Source: JBOGGN01 sp050744165 (GTDB taxonomy: Bacteria; Actinomycetota; Acidimicrobiia; Acidimicrobiales; Palsa-688). From it: a stretch of 20,247 bases of DNA. The position numbers and the translations under genes are program-made. Positions 13,955 to 20,247 of this stretch are shown in pieces. Below the pieces are notes generated by a model that had not been told where the DNA came from, ran no database searches, and saw only the letters and a program-made list of their open reading frames with translations. Numbering within the stretch: the first letter of the stretch is position 1; the number at the start of each line of letters is the position of its first letter. The stretch is from positions 1-20,247 of the forward strand of contig JBOGGN010000163.1 of assembly GCA_050744165.1 (NCBI GenBank), in the 5' to 3' direction.

Positions 13955-15061
13955 TTACCGGCCGGCAAAGGGATCCATGACCGGCTCGCCAAGGGCGTCG
14001 GCTACCGCCTGGTTGGTCACCTGGCCGGACACCGTCGAGACCCCCCGCGCCAGCGCCGGGTCGTCGGCCGCCGCCTCCAGCCCCCGGTTGGCGACCGCGA
14101 CCAGGTAGGGCAGGGTGGCGTTGGTGAGGGCGTAGGTGGAGGTGTGGGGCACAGCACCTGGCATGTTGCCCACCGCGTAGTGGATGACTCCATGGACCTC
14201 GTAGACGGGGTCGGTGTGGGTCGTCTCATGCGTCGTGGCCACGCAACCGCCCTGGTCGACCGCCACGTCGACGATCACTGAGCCCGGGCGCATGGTGGCC
14301 ACCATCTCTTCGGTCATCACGACCGGTGCCCGGCCGCCCGCCACCAGCACCGCCCCGATCACGAGGTCGGCGTCGACAACGGCCCGCTCGATGGCGCCGC
14401 GGTTGGACGCCAGGGTCATGATCCGGCCCCGATGGATCTGGTCGACCCAGCGCAGCCGGTCGATGCTCTTGTCCAGCAACAGCACCTCGGCCTCCATGCC
14501 CTGGGCGATCCACGCCGAGTTCCAACCCACGTTGCCGGCCCCGAGCACGACCACCCGGGCGGGGCGCACGCCCGGGGCGCCGCCTAGCAGCACTCCCCGG
14601 CCACCGTTGGTGCGCTCCAGGTAGTGGGCCCCGACCTGGGTGGCCATCCGGCCCGCGACCTCGCTCATGGGGGCCAGCAGCGGCAGGGATCCGTCGGCGA
14701 GCTGCACGGTCTCGTAGGCGAGGCTGGTGGTGCGCGCCGTCAGCAGGGCCCGGGCCACTTCCGGGTAGGCGGCCAGGTGCAGGTAGGTGAACAGCGTCAG
14801 GTCCGACCGGAGGTACTGGTACTCCTCCGGCTGGGGCTCCTTCACCTTGACCACCAGCTCGGCGGTCCAGGCGTCCTCGGCCCGGGGCACCAGCTGGGCG
14901 CCGGCCCGGGCGAAATCGGCGTCCGGCAACGACGAGCCGTCCCCGGCGCCGCTCTCGACGAGCACCGTGTGGCCGTGGGCGGCCAGCTCCCGGATGCCGT
15001 CAGGGGTGACCGATACCCGGTTCTCGGATGACTTGACCTCGGCCGGAACCCCGACGATCAC
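13955..15061 (-). CDS. ald: Alanine dehydrogenase
   Basis: NAD-dependent interconversion of L-alanine and pyruvate plus ammonia. Seen in 368 aa: IVGVPAEVKSSENRVSVTP at the N-terminus (substrate Arg in ENRV), VKVKEPQPEEY (active Lys region), LFTYLHLAAYPE (active His), nucleotide-binding VVVLGAGNVGWNSAWIAQGM, and NMPGAVPHTSTYALTNATLP. Complete length (~370 aa usual). GTG at 15061 is chosen over ATG 15091 and GTG 15130 because it begins exactly at the family N-terminus and has TACGCT 7 nt upstream. It precedes xerD by 46 bp and may be co-transcribed with it. Ald is not part of the mycobacterial version of this locus and appears to be a lineage-specific insertion. It is divergent from the NHL gene. 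Confidence 0.96.
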   Translation of the reverse strand: MIVGVPAEVKSSENRVSVTPDGIRELAAHGHTVLVESGAGDGSSLPDADFARAGAQLVPRAEDAWTAELVVKVKEPQPEEYQYLRSDLTLFTYLHLAAYPEVARALLTARTTSLAYETVQLADGSLPLLAPMSEVAGRMATQVGAHYLERTNGGRGVLLGGAPGVRPARVVVLGAGNVGWNSAWIAQGMEAEVLLLDKSIDRLRWVDQIHRGRIMTLASNRGAIERAVVDADLVIGAVLVAGGRAPVVMTEEMVATMRPGSVIVDVAVDQGGCVATTHETTHTDPVYEVHGVIHYAVGNMPGAVPHTSTYALTNATLPYLVAVANRGLEAAADDPALARGVSTVSGQVTNQAVADALGEPVMDPFAGR

Positions 15062-15068
15062 GGAAGCG

Positions 15069-15074
15069 AGCGTA
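15069..15074 (-). promoter_or_regulatory. Probable -10 box of ald (leaderless)
   Basis: TACGCT on the minus strand, 7 nt before GTG 15061. It lies inside the longer candidate reading frame and so supports the internal GTG as the true start. Confidence 0.5.
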
Positions 15075-15155
15075 GCGGTGGCCTGGGACATCGGGGCGGC
15101 CCGGCCCGGGCGGCCCTGAGAGCGACGCACGGCCCGGTCCCGCGGCGCCGCCAGC

Positions 15156-15161
15156 TACCCT
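15156..15161 (+). promoter_or_regulatory. Possible -10 box of the NHL-repeat gene
   Basis: TACCCT ends 10 nt before the GTG at 15172, which would leave a leader of only a few bases. No Shine-Dalgarno is present (CAGCCGCTAG precedes the start). Confidence 0.4.
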
Positions 15162-15171
15162 CAGCCGCTAG

Positions 15172-17664
15172 GTGCGAGCATTCCTCCGACGACTGGCGCC
15201 GCTGGCGTCCGTGGCGGTGGTGGTGTCGTTGCTGGGCCCTTCGAGAGGGGCAGCGCAGCTCCGGCCGTCCCTGCCCCAGGCGACTCCTCCCCTCCCCTAC
15301 GCCGCCCAGGTGCCGCTCGTTACCGGCGTCGCCGCGCCCACTGCGGTCGCTGTCGACGCTGCCGGCGAGGTGTACGTCGTGGACCGGGGCCATGGCCGAG
15401 TCATCAAGATCACCAAGACCGGGGCGACCCAGACCGTCGCCACGACTGGCATGCCGACGGGGGTGGCCGTCAACGAGTCCGGTGACCTCGTGGTGGTCAG
15501 TCAGGGTCCGGCGTCGGTCGTCCTGACGGCTGCGTCCCCGCCCGCGAAGTCGCCTCAGAGCTCCAAAGTGGCAACAATCCCTGCGCCCGCGCCAGCGCCA
15601 ACCACGATCCCCTTTCCGGGTCTGCGATCGCCCGCCGCGGTCGCCGTCGCCGGCGACCAGACCGTATACGTGCTCGACACCGCCGCCCACCAGGTGCTGA
15701 TGGCGCCTCCTGGTGGGTCGCCGAAAACTCTCTCCATCCCCGGCTTGCTGGCCCCCGCCGCGATTGCCGTCTCGCCCGCCGGCGACGTGATCATCGCCGA
15801 CCCCGGCAGCCACCGGGTTGTCGAGCGAACCGCCGGCGGATCGACACAGACGCTGCCCTTCCGGGGCCTGTCCCAACCCGAGGGGGTGGCGGTCGACGCC
15901 GCGGGCGATGTCTTTGTAGCCGACGCCGCGTCGGGCCAGGTCCTCGAGCTGGCGCCCGCGGGCGAGGCAGCCTCGACCGTGCCCATCACCGGCCTGTGGC
16001 AACCAGGCGGTCTCGCCGTGGACGGGGCGGGCAACCTGTACGTGGCCGACACCGCCGGCAACCGGGTCGTCGAGGTGCTGGCTGCCGCCTCGGGGCCTGC
16101 CCGCACCTTCCCCTCGGGCGCCACCGCCAGCCCGTCAGGGATCGCCGTTGACAAAGGAGGCGACGTATTCGTGGCCGACGCGGGCACCGACCAGGTCCTG
16201 GAACTGCCGGCCAAGGGCTCCCCCACCGTCCTGCCCTTCCAGGGCCTGTCCGGCCCCGAAGGCGTGGCGGTGGACACGGTCGGAAACGTCTTCGTAGCCG
16301 ACACCGCCAACGACCGTATCGTCGAACTGGCCCACGGAGCCGCCAGCCAGACCGTCCTTCCGTTGCACGGCCTCAACCACCCCCACGGGGTGGCGGTGGA
16401 CATTTTCGGCGACGTCTTCGTGGCCGACACTGGCAACAACCGCATCCTCGACTTCACCTCCGCCCATCTCCAGCTTGCCCTGGCCATGCCCCTGAACCAG
16501 CCCCAAGGCCTGGCCGTGGACCCGATCGGCGATGTCTACGCGGCCGACAGCGCTGACGGAAGGGTGGTCGTGCGGGCCACCCAGGGGGCGATCGCCGTGC
16601 TGCCCTTGCCGAACCTGGTGTTCCCCACCTCAATCGCCATCGACGGCGCCGGAGACCTGTTCATCGCCGACCCCTACGCCGGCCGCATCGTCGAGCTGCC
16701 CGTCGGCGGGGTGGCCACCACGGCCCCGTTGGACGCCCTGGCCCGACCCGGGGCACTGGCGGTCGACGCGGCCGGCGACCTCTACGTGGCGGATGCCCAG
16801 TCCAACGAGGCGGTCAAGGTCCCCGTGGACGAGGCAACGTTCACCTACCCGACCAACGGCCTGGTAGGCGTGGACGTGCACCAGCCCTTCCAGTGGACCG
16901 GGGTCCCGAGCGCCTCGGCCTACGACATGGTTATCGGGACTTCACCTCAGGGTGCTCAGCTGTTCAACTCCGGCGTCCTCCCCGCCAGCCAGACCTCAAT
17001 CCAGGTGCCGGCTCTGCCCTTCGGCGAAGCCCTCTACGCGACCCTCTTGACCCAGAAGGGTGGCCGCTTCACCTCCTTCGAGGGCATCGAGTTCTCGGTG
17101 GCGCCGGTCGGGGCCAGCTTCACCTATCCCCACAACGGCGACAACGGCGTGGACACCACCAAGCCGTTCTCCTGGACCGACGTCCTCGGGGTGAAGGGGT
17201 ACACGCTCACCATCGGCACCACGCCGGGCGCCGACGACGTGCTCGACAGCCGGATCCTGCCCGCCACCCAATCGTCGCTCGACACCGGCGCCCTCCCGCC
17301 GGGGGTCCCGCTGTACGCCGCCTTGCGGACCGAGGCCAACGGCGTCTTCGGCCCGCCCCAGTCCATCGTCTTCACCGCCGCCCCCGGTGAAGCCACCTTC
17401 AGCTATCCCTTCAACGGCCAGGCCGGCGTGAGCCCTTCCCATCCCCTCACCTGGACGACCATCCCCGAAGCGCAGGGCTACCTGCTCACCATCGGCACCA
17501 CGGTGTACGGCACGAACCTGCTGAAGTCGGCTCCGCTGCCGCCCGCCCAGTCCTCCTACCCCCCACCGGCGCTGCGACCGCTCACCACCTACTACGCCAC
17601 CTTGCTGACCGAGGTCAACGGGAAGTACTCCCGCTCGACCACGATCGGCTTCACAACCGGGTAA
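15172..17664 (+). CDS. Secreted NHL-repeat beta-propeller protein with three C-terminal Ig/Fn3-like repeats
   Basis: 830 aa. Seen: signal peptide at residues 1-28 (RRLAPLASVAVVVSLLG, then a GAA-Q type site). Next come twelve ~42-residue NHL units between ~47 and ~550, with the core pattern P.GVAVD..GDVFVADT..N.R..EL; unit 2 (GMPTGVAVNESGDLVVVSQG) is degenerate, and a Pro/Ala insert (APAPAPTTIP) separates units 2 and 3. Twelve units fit two six-bladed propellers. From 555 three homologous modules of ~90-93 aa follow, starting near 555, 648 and 741, each opening (T/S)F(T/S)YP.NG..GV....P..W and containing IGT(S/T) and a Y(A/Y)A(T/A)L(L/R)T segment. No transmembrane anchor or sorting signal is seen. 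NHL propellers bind proteins or carbohydrates, or act as lyases; no catalytic motif is recognised. It is the only gene in the pyrG-to-ald stretch facing the other way, which suggests an insertion into the conserved block. Confidence 0.9.
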   Translation: MRAFLRRLAPLASVAVVVSLLGPSRGAAQLRPSLPQATPPLPYAAQVPLVTGVAAPTAVAVDAAGEVYVVDRGHGRVIKITKTGATQTVATTGMPTGVAVNESGDLVVVSQGPASVVLTAASPPAKSPQSSKVATIPAPAPAPTTIPFPGLRSPAAVAVAGDQTVYVLDTAAHQVLMAPPGGSPKTLSIPGLLAPAAIAVSPAGDVIIADPGSHRVVERTAGGSTQTLPFRGLSQPEGVAVDAAGDVFVADAASGQVLELAPAGEAASTVPITGLWQPGGLAVDGAGNLYVADTAGNRVVEVLAAASGPARTFPSGATASPSGIAVDKGGDVFVADAGTDQVLELPAKGSPTVLPFQGLSGPEGVAVDTVGNVFVADTANDRIVELAHGAASQTVLPLHGLNHPHGVAVDIFGDVFVADTGNNRILDFTSAHLQLALAMPLNQPQGLAVDPIGDVYAADSADGRVVVRATQGAIAVLPLPNLVFPTSIAIDGAGDLFIADPYAGRIVELPVGGVATTAPLDALARPGALAVDAAGDLYVADAQSNEAVKVPVDEATFTYPTNGLVGVDVHQPFQWTGVPSASAYDMVIGTSPQGAQLFNSGVLPASQTSIQVPALPFGEALYATLLTQKGGRFTSFEGIEFSVAPVGASFTYPHNGDNGVDTTKPFSWTDVLGVKGYTLTIGTTPGADDVLDSRILPATQSSLDTGALPPGVPLYAALRTEANGVFGPPQSIVFTAAPGEATFSYPFNGQAGVSPSHPLTWTTIPEAQGYLLTIGTTVYGTNLLKSAPLPPAQSSYPPPALRPLTTYYATLLTEVNGKYSRSTTIGFTTG

Positions 17665-17677
17665 AGGCAGCTGGCAA

Positions 17678-18241
17678 TCAGGGCATGGAAGCCAGCGCGT
17701 CGCGTGCCAGGGTGAGACCGATGATGGTCTTGGCGTCGACGATCTCGCCACCACGGATCATGGCCGCCACCGCGTCGAGCGGTACCCGCTCCACGGTCAT
17801 GAACTGCTCCTCGATCCCATGCGCCTCCGGCTCGGTGGGCGCCAGCTCCCGGCCCAGGTATACGAAGGAGTGTTCGTCGCAGAACCCCGGCGAGTTGTAG
17901 AACTCGGCCAGCAGCTCCAGGCGCCCGGCGGTCAGGCCGACCTCCTCGGCCAGTTCACGCTGCGCCGTCTCCTCGGGCGGCTCGCCGGTGACGTCTCGCT
18001 TGCCCGCCACCACCTCCAGCAGCTCCCGATCGACGGCGGCCCGGTACTGGCGAACGAGAACCACCTCGAAGGTGCCATCCTCCCCCTCGACGACCGGTAC
18101 CACCGACACCGCGCCGGGGTGGTGTACCACGTCCCGCTCGAACTGCCGCCCGTCGGGCGCTTCGAAGGTCGCGCTGACGACGGTGATCAACGAGGTCTGA
18201 TACCGCTGCTCCTCGCCGAGGGGACGGAAGCCTGGGCTCAC
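17678..18241 (-). CDS. Nudix hydrolase, ADP-ribose pyrophosphatase type
   Basis: 187 aa; predicted to hydrolyse ADP-ribose (or a similar nucleoside diphosphate sugar) to AMP and ribose-5-phosphate. Seen: Nudix box AGKRDVTGEPPEETAQREL followed by AEEVGL (~79-103), with the REL.EE core; upstream VVLVRQYRAAVDRELLEVVAG and downstream LLAEFYNSPGFCDEHSFVYL, all typical of the ADPRase subgroup (mycobacterial homologue adjacent to pyrG). GTG at 18241, 9 nt after the pyrG stop, with AGGGCAGG nearby as a weak ribosome-binding site. Co-transcribed with pyrG. The substrate is inferred from subgroup motifs. Confidence 0.93.
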   Translation of the reverse strand: MSPGFRPLGEEQRYQTSLITVVSATFEAPDGRQFERDVVHHPGAVSVVPVVEGEDGTFEVVLVRQYRAAVDRELLEVVAGKRDVTGEPPEETAQRELAEEVGLTAGRLELLAEFYNSPGFCDEHSFVYLGRELAPTEPEAHGIEEQFMTVERVPLDAVAAMIRGGEIVDAKTIIGLTLARDALASMP

Positions 18242-18250
18242 CGGCCTGCC

Positions 18251-19933
18251 CTAGCGGGTGGCGCCGGTCGGGTCGGCCGCCGGTGCCAGGGAGTGCAGCA
18301 TCGACACGTCAAGCAAGCGCGGCATCCGCCCCTCGGCGCGGGCCAGCGCTTTGCCCACCAACTCCCGAAACAGGGGGTGGGGCCGGTCTGGTCGGCTCTT
18401 GAACTCCGGGTGAGCCTGGGTACCGATCCACATCGGGTGCCCTGGCAGCTCCACGAACTCCACCAGCCGCTCGTCGGGGGAGGTCCCGCTGCACACCAGC
18501 CCGGCATCCTCCAGCCGCCGGCGGTATCGGTTGTTGACCTCGTAGCGATGGCGATGCCGCTCGAAGACCACCGTGTCGTCGTAGGCCCGGGCTACCTGGC
18601 TGCCGGGCCGCAATCGGGCCACGTAGGCGCCAAGCCGCATGCTGCCGCCCATGTCCACGATGTCACGCTGCTCGTCCATCAGGTCGATCACCAGGTGCGC
18701 CGACGACGGGTCGAACTCACGCGAGTTGGCCCTGGTCAGCCCGCAGACGTTGCGGGCGTACTCGATGACCATGACCTGCAGACCGAGGCACAGCCCGAGG
18801 CAGGGGATGTCGTGCTCCCGGGCGTAGCCGGCGGCCGCGATCTTTCCCTCGACACCGCGCTCGCCGAAGCCGCCGGGGATCACCACGCCGTCGAGGTCGT
18901 GGAGCCGGCCGTCGGCCAGGAGCCCCTCGACCTCCTCGGCCTGGATCCAGTCCAGCTCGATCTTGGCCCCGTGGAAATAGCCGCCGTGGCGCAGCGCCTC
19001 CCCGACCGACAGGTAGGCGTCGGGCAGGTTCACGTACTTGCCGATGAGGCCGATACGCACCGGACGGGTAGCGGCCTCGACCCGTTCCACGAGCCGCTCC
19101 CAATCACTGAGGTCGAGGGGGCGGCTGGTGTCCTCGAAGTGCAGCAACCGGCACACGTAGGAGTCGAGCCCCTCCTCGTGCAGAGCGAGGGGGATCTCGT
19201 ACAGGTTTGGGGCGTCCACGCACGACACGACGGCTTCAATGGGCACGTCGCACAACAGCGAGATCTTTCGCTTCAAGCCCGAGGAGATGGCTCGGTCGCT
19301 GCGACAGATGATGACATCGGGCTGGATGCCCCGACTGCGGAGCTCAGTCACCGAGTGCTGGGTCGGCTTGGTCTTCTGCTCACCGGACGGGCCGAGGTAG
19401 GGCACCAGGGTGACGTGGACGTAACAGACGTTGTCCCGGCCCACGTCCTTGCGGAACTGCCGGATGGCCTCGAGAAACGGCAGGATCTCGATGTCACCGA
19501 CCGTGCCGCCGACCTCGGTGATGACCACGTCGACGGCGTCGTCGGCCAGCCGCAGGATGCGGCTTTTTATCTCGTCGGTGATGTGCGGGATGACCTGCAC
19601 CGTCTTGCCCAGGAAGTCGCCGCGCCGCTCCTTGGCGATCACCGACTGGTAGATCGACCCCGTGGTGGCGTTGGACTCCCGCTTCAGGTTCACGTCGATG
19701 AACCGCTCGTAGTGCCCGAGGTCGAGGTCGGTCTCCCCGCCATCCTCGGTGACGAACACCTCACCGTGCTCGAAGGGGTTCATGGTCCCTGGATCGACAT
19801 TGATGTAGGGGTCCAGTTTCTGCATCGTCACCCGTAGTCCGCGGCTCTTCAGCAGCCGCCCAAGCGACGACGCCGTCAGACCCTTGCCCAGCGAACTGGC
19901 CACACCACCGGTGACGAAGATGTGCTTCGCCAT
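18251..19933 (-). CDS. pyrG: CTP synthase
   Basis: Makes CTP from UTP with glutamine and ATP. Seen in 560 aa: amidoligase domain beginning KHIFVTGGVASSLGKGLTAS, LDPYINVDPGTMNPFEHGEV, TDLDLGHYERF, and EVGGTVGDIEILPFLEAIRQ (~140-160). The class I glutamine amidotransferase domain has nucleophile Cys in CLGLCLGLQVMVIEYARN and the His-Glu pair in AHPEFKSRP, with HRHRYEVNN in between. Complete. ATG at 19933 is preferred over the adjacent TTG at 19936 because of a strong Shine-Dalgarno at 19939-19945. It follows recN, as in mycobacteria. The tail after the His-Glu motif is ~40 residues and ends in low-complexity Ala/Pro. Supplies CTP, the nucleotide whose CMP product is recycled by the Cmk half of the fusion at 3053-4504. 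Confidence 0.97.
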   Translation of the reverse strand: MAKHIFVTGGVASSLGKGLTASSLGRLLKSRGLRVTMQKLDPYINVDPGTMNPFEHGEVFVTEDGGETDLDLGHYERFIDVNLKRESNATTGSIYQSVIAKERRGDFLGKTVQVIPHITDEIKSRILRLADDAVDVVITEVGGTVGDIEILPFLEAIRQFRKDVGRDNVCYVHVTLVPYLGPSGEQKTKPTQHSVTELRSRGIQPDVIICRSDRAISSGLKRKISLLCDVPIEAVVSCVDAPNLYEIPLALHEEGLDSYVCRLLHFEDTSRPLDLSDWERLVERVEAATRPVRIGLIGKYVNLPDAYLSVGEALRHGGYFHGAKIELDWIQAEEVEGLLADGRLHDLDGVVIPGGFGERGVEGKIAAAGYAREHDIPCLGLCLGLQVMVIEYARNVCGLTRANSREFDPSSAHLVIDLMDEQRDIVDMGGSMRLGAYVARLRPGSQVARAYDDTVVFERHRHRYEVNNRYRRRLEDAGLVCSGTSPDERLVEFVELPGHPMWIGTQAHPEFKSRPDRPHPLFRELVGKALARAEGRMPRLLDVSMLHSLAPAADPTGATR

Positions 19934-19938
19934 CAACG

Positions 19939-19945
19939 CTCCTCC
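19939..19945 (-). promoter_or_regulatory. Shine-Dalgarno of pyrG
   Basis: GGAGGAG on the minus strand with a 5-nt spacer to ATG 19933. It is among the strongest ribosome-binding sites in the window, in contrast to the several genes that lack one, and it implies a leadered transcript. Confidence 0.75.
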
Positions 19946-19988
19946 CGCTCAGCAACCAAAACATGGTCGCCACGGGGGCGGCCGACCC

Positions 19989-19994
19989 AGGCTA
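19989..19994 (-). promoter_or_regulatory. Possible -10 box of pyrG
   Basis: TAGCCT on the minus strand would give a ~50-nt leader before pyrG. No good -35 is seen. Alternatively pyrG is read from recN. Confidence 0.25.
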
Positions 19995-20026
19995 CCTCGC
20001 CCCGCCACCCCGTTGGCGGATCGCAC

Positions 20027-20150
20027 CACCAGACGGCCGGCTATCCATGGCGCCCGCGATCAGGTGCCACCAGTCGTCGTCGCCCTATTTGGCGCCCTCG
20101 CGGGAACTGGTGCCAAAATTCCGCGTGATCACGCGCTCAAGCGCCACCAG
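20027..20150. repeat. Four CACCAG/CTGGTG motifs at ~40-bp intervals
   Basis: CACCAG occurs at 20027-20032, 20068-20073 and 20145-20150, and its complement CTGGTG at 20107-20112; starts are 41, 39 and 38 bp apart. Three of the copies share the longer CCACCAG. They lie in the recN-pyrG gap and at the recN 3' end. Function unknown; chance is possible. Confidence 0.45.
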
Positions 20151-20153
20151 TTC
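20104..20153 (-). terminator. Concentric inverted repeats at the recN stop (terminator-like hairpin)
   Basis: A perfect 14-bp palindrome CGCGTGATCACGCG (20122-20135) starts 1 nt after the recN stop on the minus strand and is followed by GAATTTTGG, giving a CGCGT/GATC/ACGCG hairpin with a short T-run. Outside it, GAACTGGTG (20104-20112) and CACCAGTTC (20145-20153) form perfect 9-bp arms sharing the same centre, 20128.5. It may be a terminator, a protein-binding site or both. Confidence 0.5.
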
Positions 20154-20247
20154 GGAGTGAACGTCCTACGACGGCCAGAAGCTCCTCCGCGTGGCGACGG
20201 GCGGTTTCACTCCCGGGTTGGCCCGAGAGCATGCGGGACAGTTCGAC
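20137..20247 (-). CDS. recN: DNA repair protein RecN, C-terminal 36 residues (cut by window edge)
   Basis: The frame enters at base 20247 and ends at TGA 20139-20137. The visible peptide begins VELSRMLSGQPGSETARRHA and continues EELLAV. This is the usual RecN tail (a LARMLSG....ETA..HAEELL pattern follows the last ATPase motif), and position immediately before pyrG matches the mycobacterial recN-pyrG order. RecN is an SMC-like ATPase in double-strand-break repair; the ATPase motifs lie outside the window. Identification rests on this short tail plus synteny. Confidence 0.75.
   Translation of the reverse strand, partial: VELSRMLSGQPGSETARRHAEELLAVVGRSLRTGGA

Noticed and set aside
15058..16487. 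Two long minus-strand frames opposite the NHL gene
   Set aside because: They mirror the repeat structure of the NHL gene in reverse and contain only low-complexity sequence.
17819..19837. 672-aa plus-strand open frame opposite pyrG
   Set aside because: Antisense shadow of a fully recognisable CTP synthase; composition typical of complementary frames in GC-rich genes, no domain recognised.
19934..20136. Small plus-strand genes in the recN-pyrG gap (68- and 65-codon frames)
   Set aside because: No ribosome-binding site, no recognisable domain, and they overlap pyrG or recN; the gap is better explained by regulatory repeats.

Overview
The window looks like chromosomal DNA from a GC-rich actinobacterium, with an acidimicrobial-type lineage as my best guess. 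The evidence is the very high GC content with long open shadow frames, the frequent GTG and TTG starts, and above all the gene order. The order recN (tail only) - pyrG - ADP-ribose-type Nudix - xerD ... scpA - scpB - rluB ... cmk is the same backbone found around recN-pyrG-xerD-scpAB-cmk-der in Mycobacterium. The lineage is inferred from content and context, not from a search.

Right to left, the direction in which most genes are read: the last 36 codons of recN sit at the right edge (20137-20247, minus). A 203-bp gap with nested inverted repeats follows, then pyrG and a Nudix hydrolase as a pair (17678-19933). A long plus-strand gene for a secreted NHL-repeat protein (15172-17664) interrupts the block. 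Next on the minus strand come alanine dehydrogenase, XerD, a TraR/DksA-type zinc-finger protein, an M50 membrane protease, an HD-domain protein and a small excisionase-like HTH protein (10889-15061). trpS is alone on the plus strand (9867-10874).

From 9813 to 3053 runs one tightly packed minus-strand operon: scpA-scpB-rluB-aroH-tyrA-aroA-cmk/plsC. It mixes chromosome condensation, 23S rRNA pseudouridylation, aromatic amino-acid synthesis and a single polypeptide joining CMP kinase to an acyl-glycerophosphate acyltransferase. Two plus-strand genes follow: ispH (1281-2318) and a secreted six-cysteine protein of unknown function (2410-3048). The left edge holds a PDZ/radical-SAM/DUF512 protein (1-1236, minus, cut by the window).

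Nearly all genes are housekeeping, and I see no transposase, integron, CRISPR array, phage module or defence system. Points deserving a second look: the Cmk-PlsC fusion; a recurring TANNNT box 6-10 nt before the start codon of seven operon-leading genes, indicating leaderless transcription, with two pairs arranged as overlapping divergent promoters; opposite-charge tandem-repeat tails on the neighbouring ScpB (acidic, 15-bp units) and RluB (basic, 9-bp units); a concentric double inverted repeat at the recN stop; the two-propeller NHL protein; and the unknown cysteine-rich secreted protein. CTP supply (pyrG), CMP recycling (cmk) and phosphatidate synthesis (plsC) all occur in this window, which gives the fusion a plausible metabolic logic.
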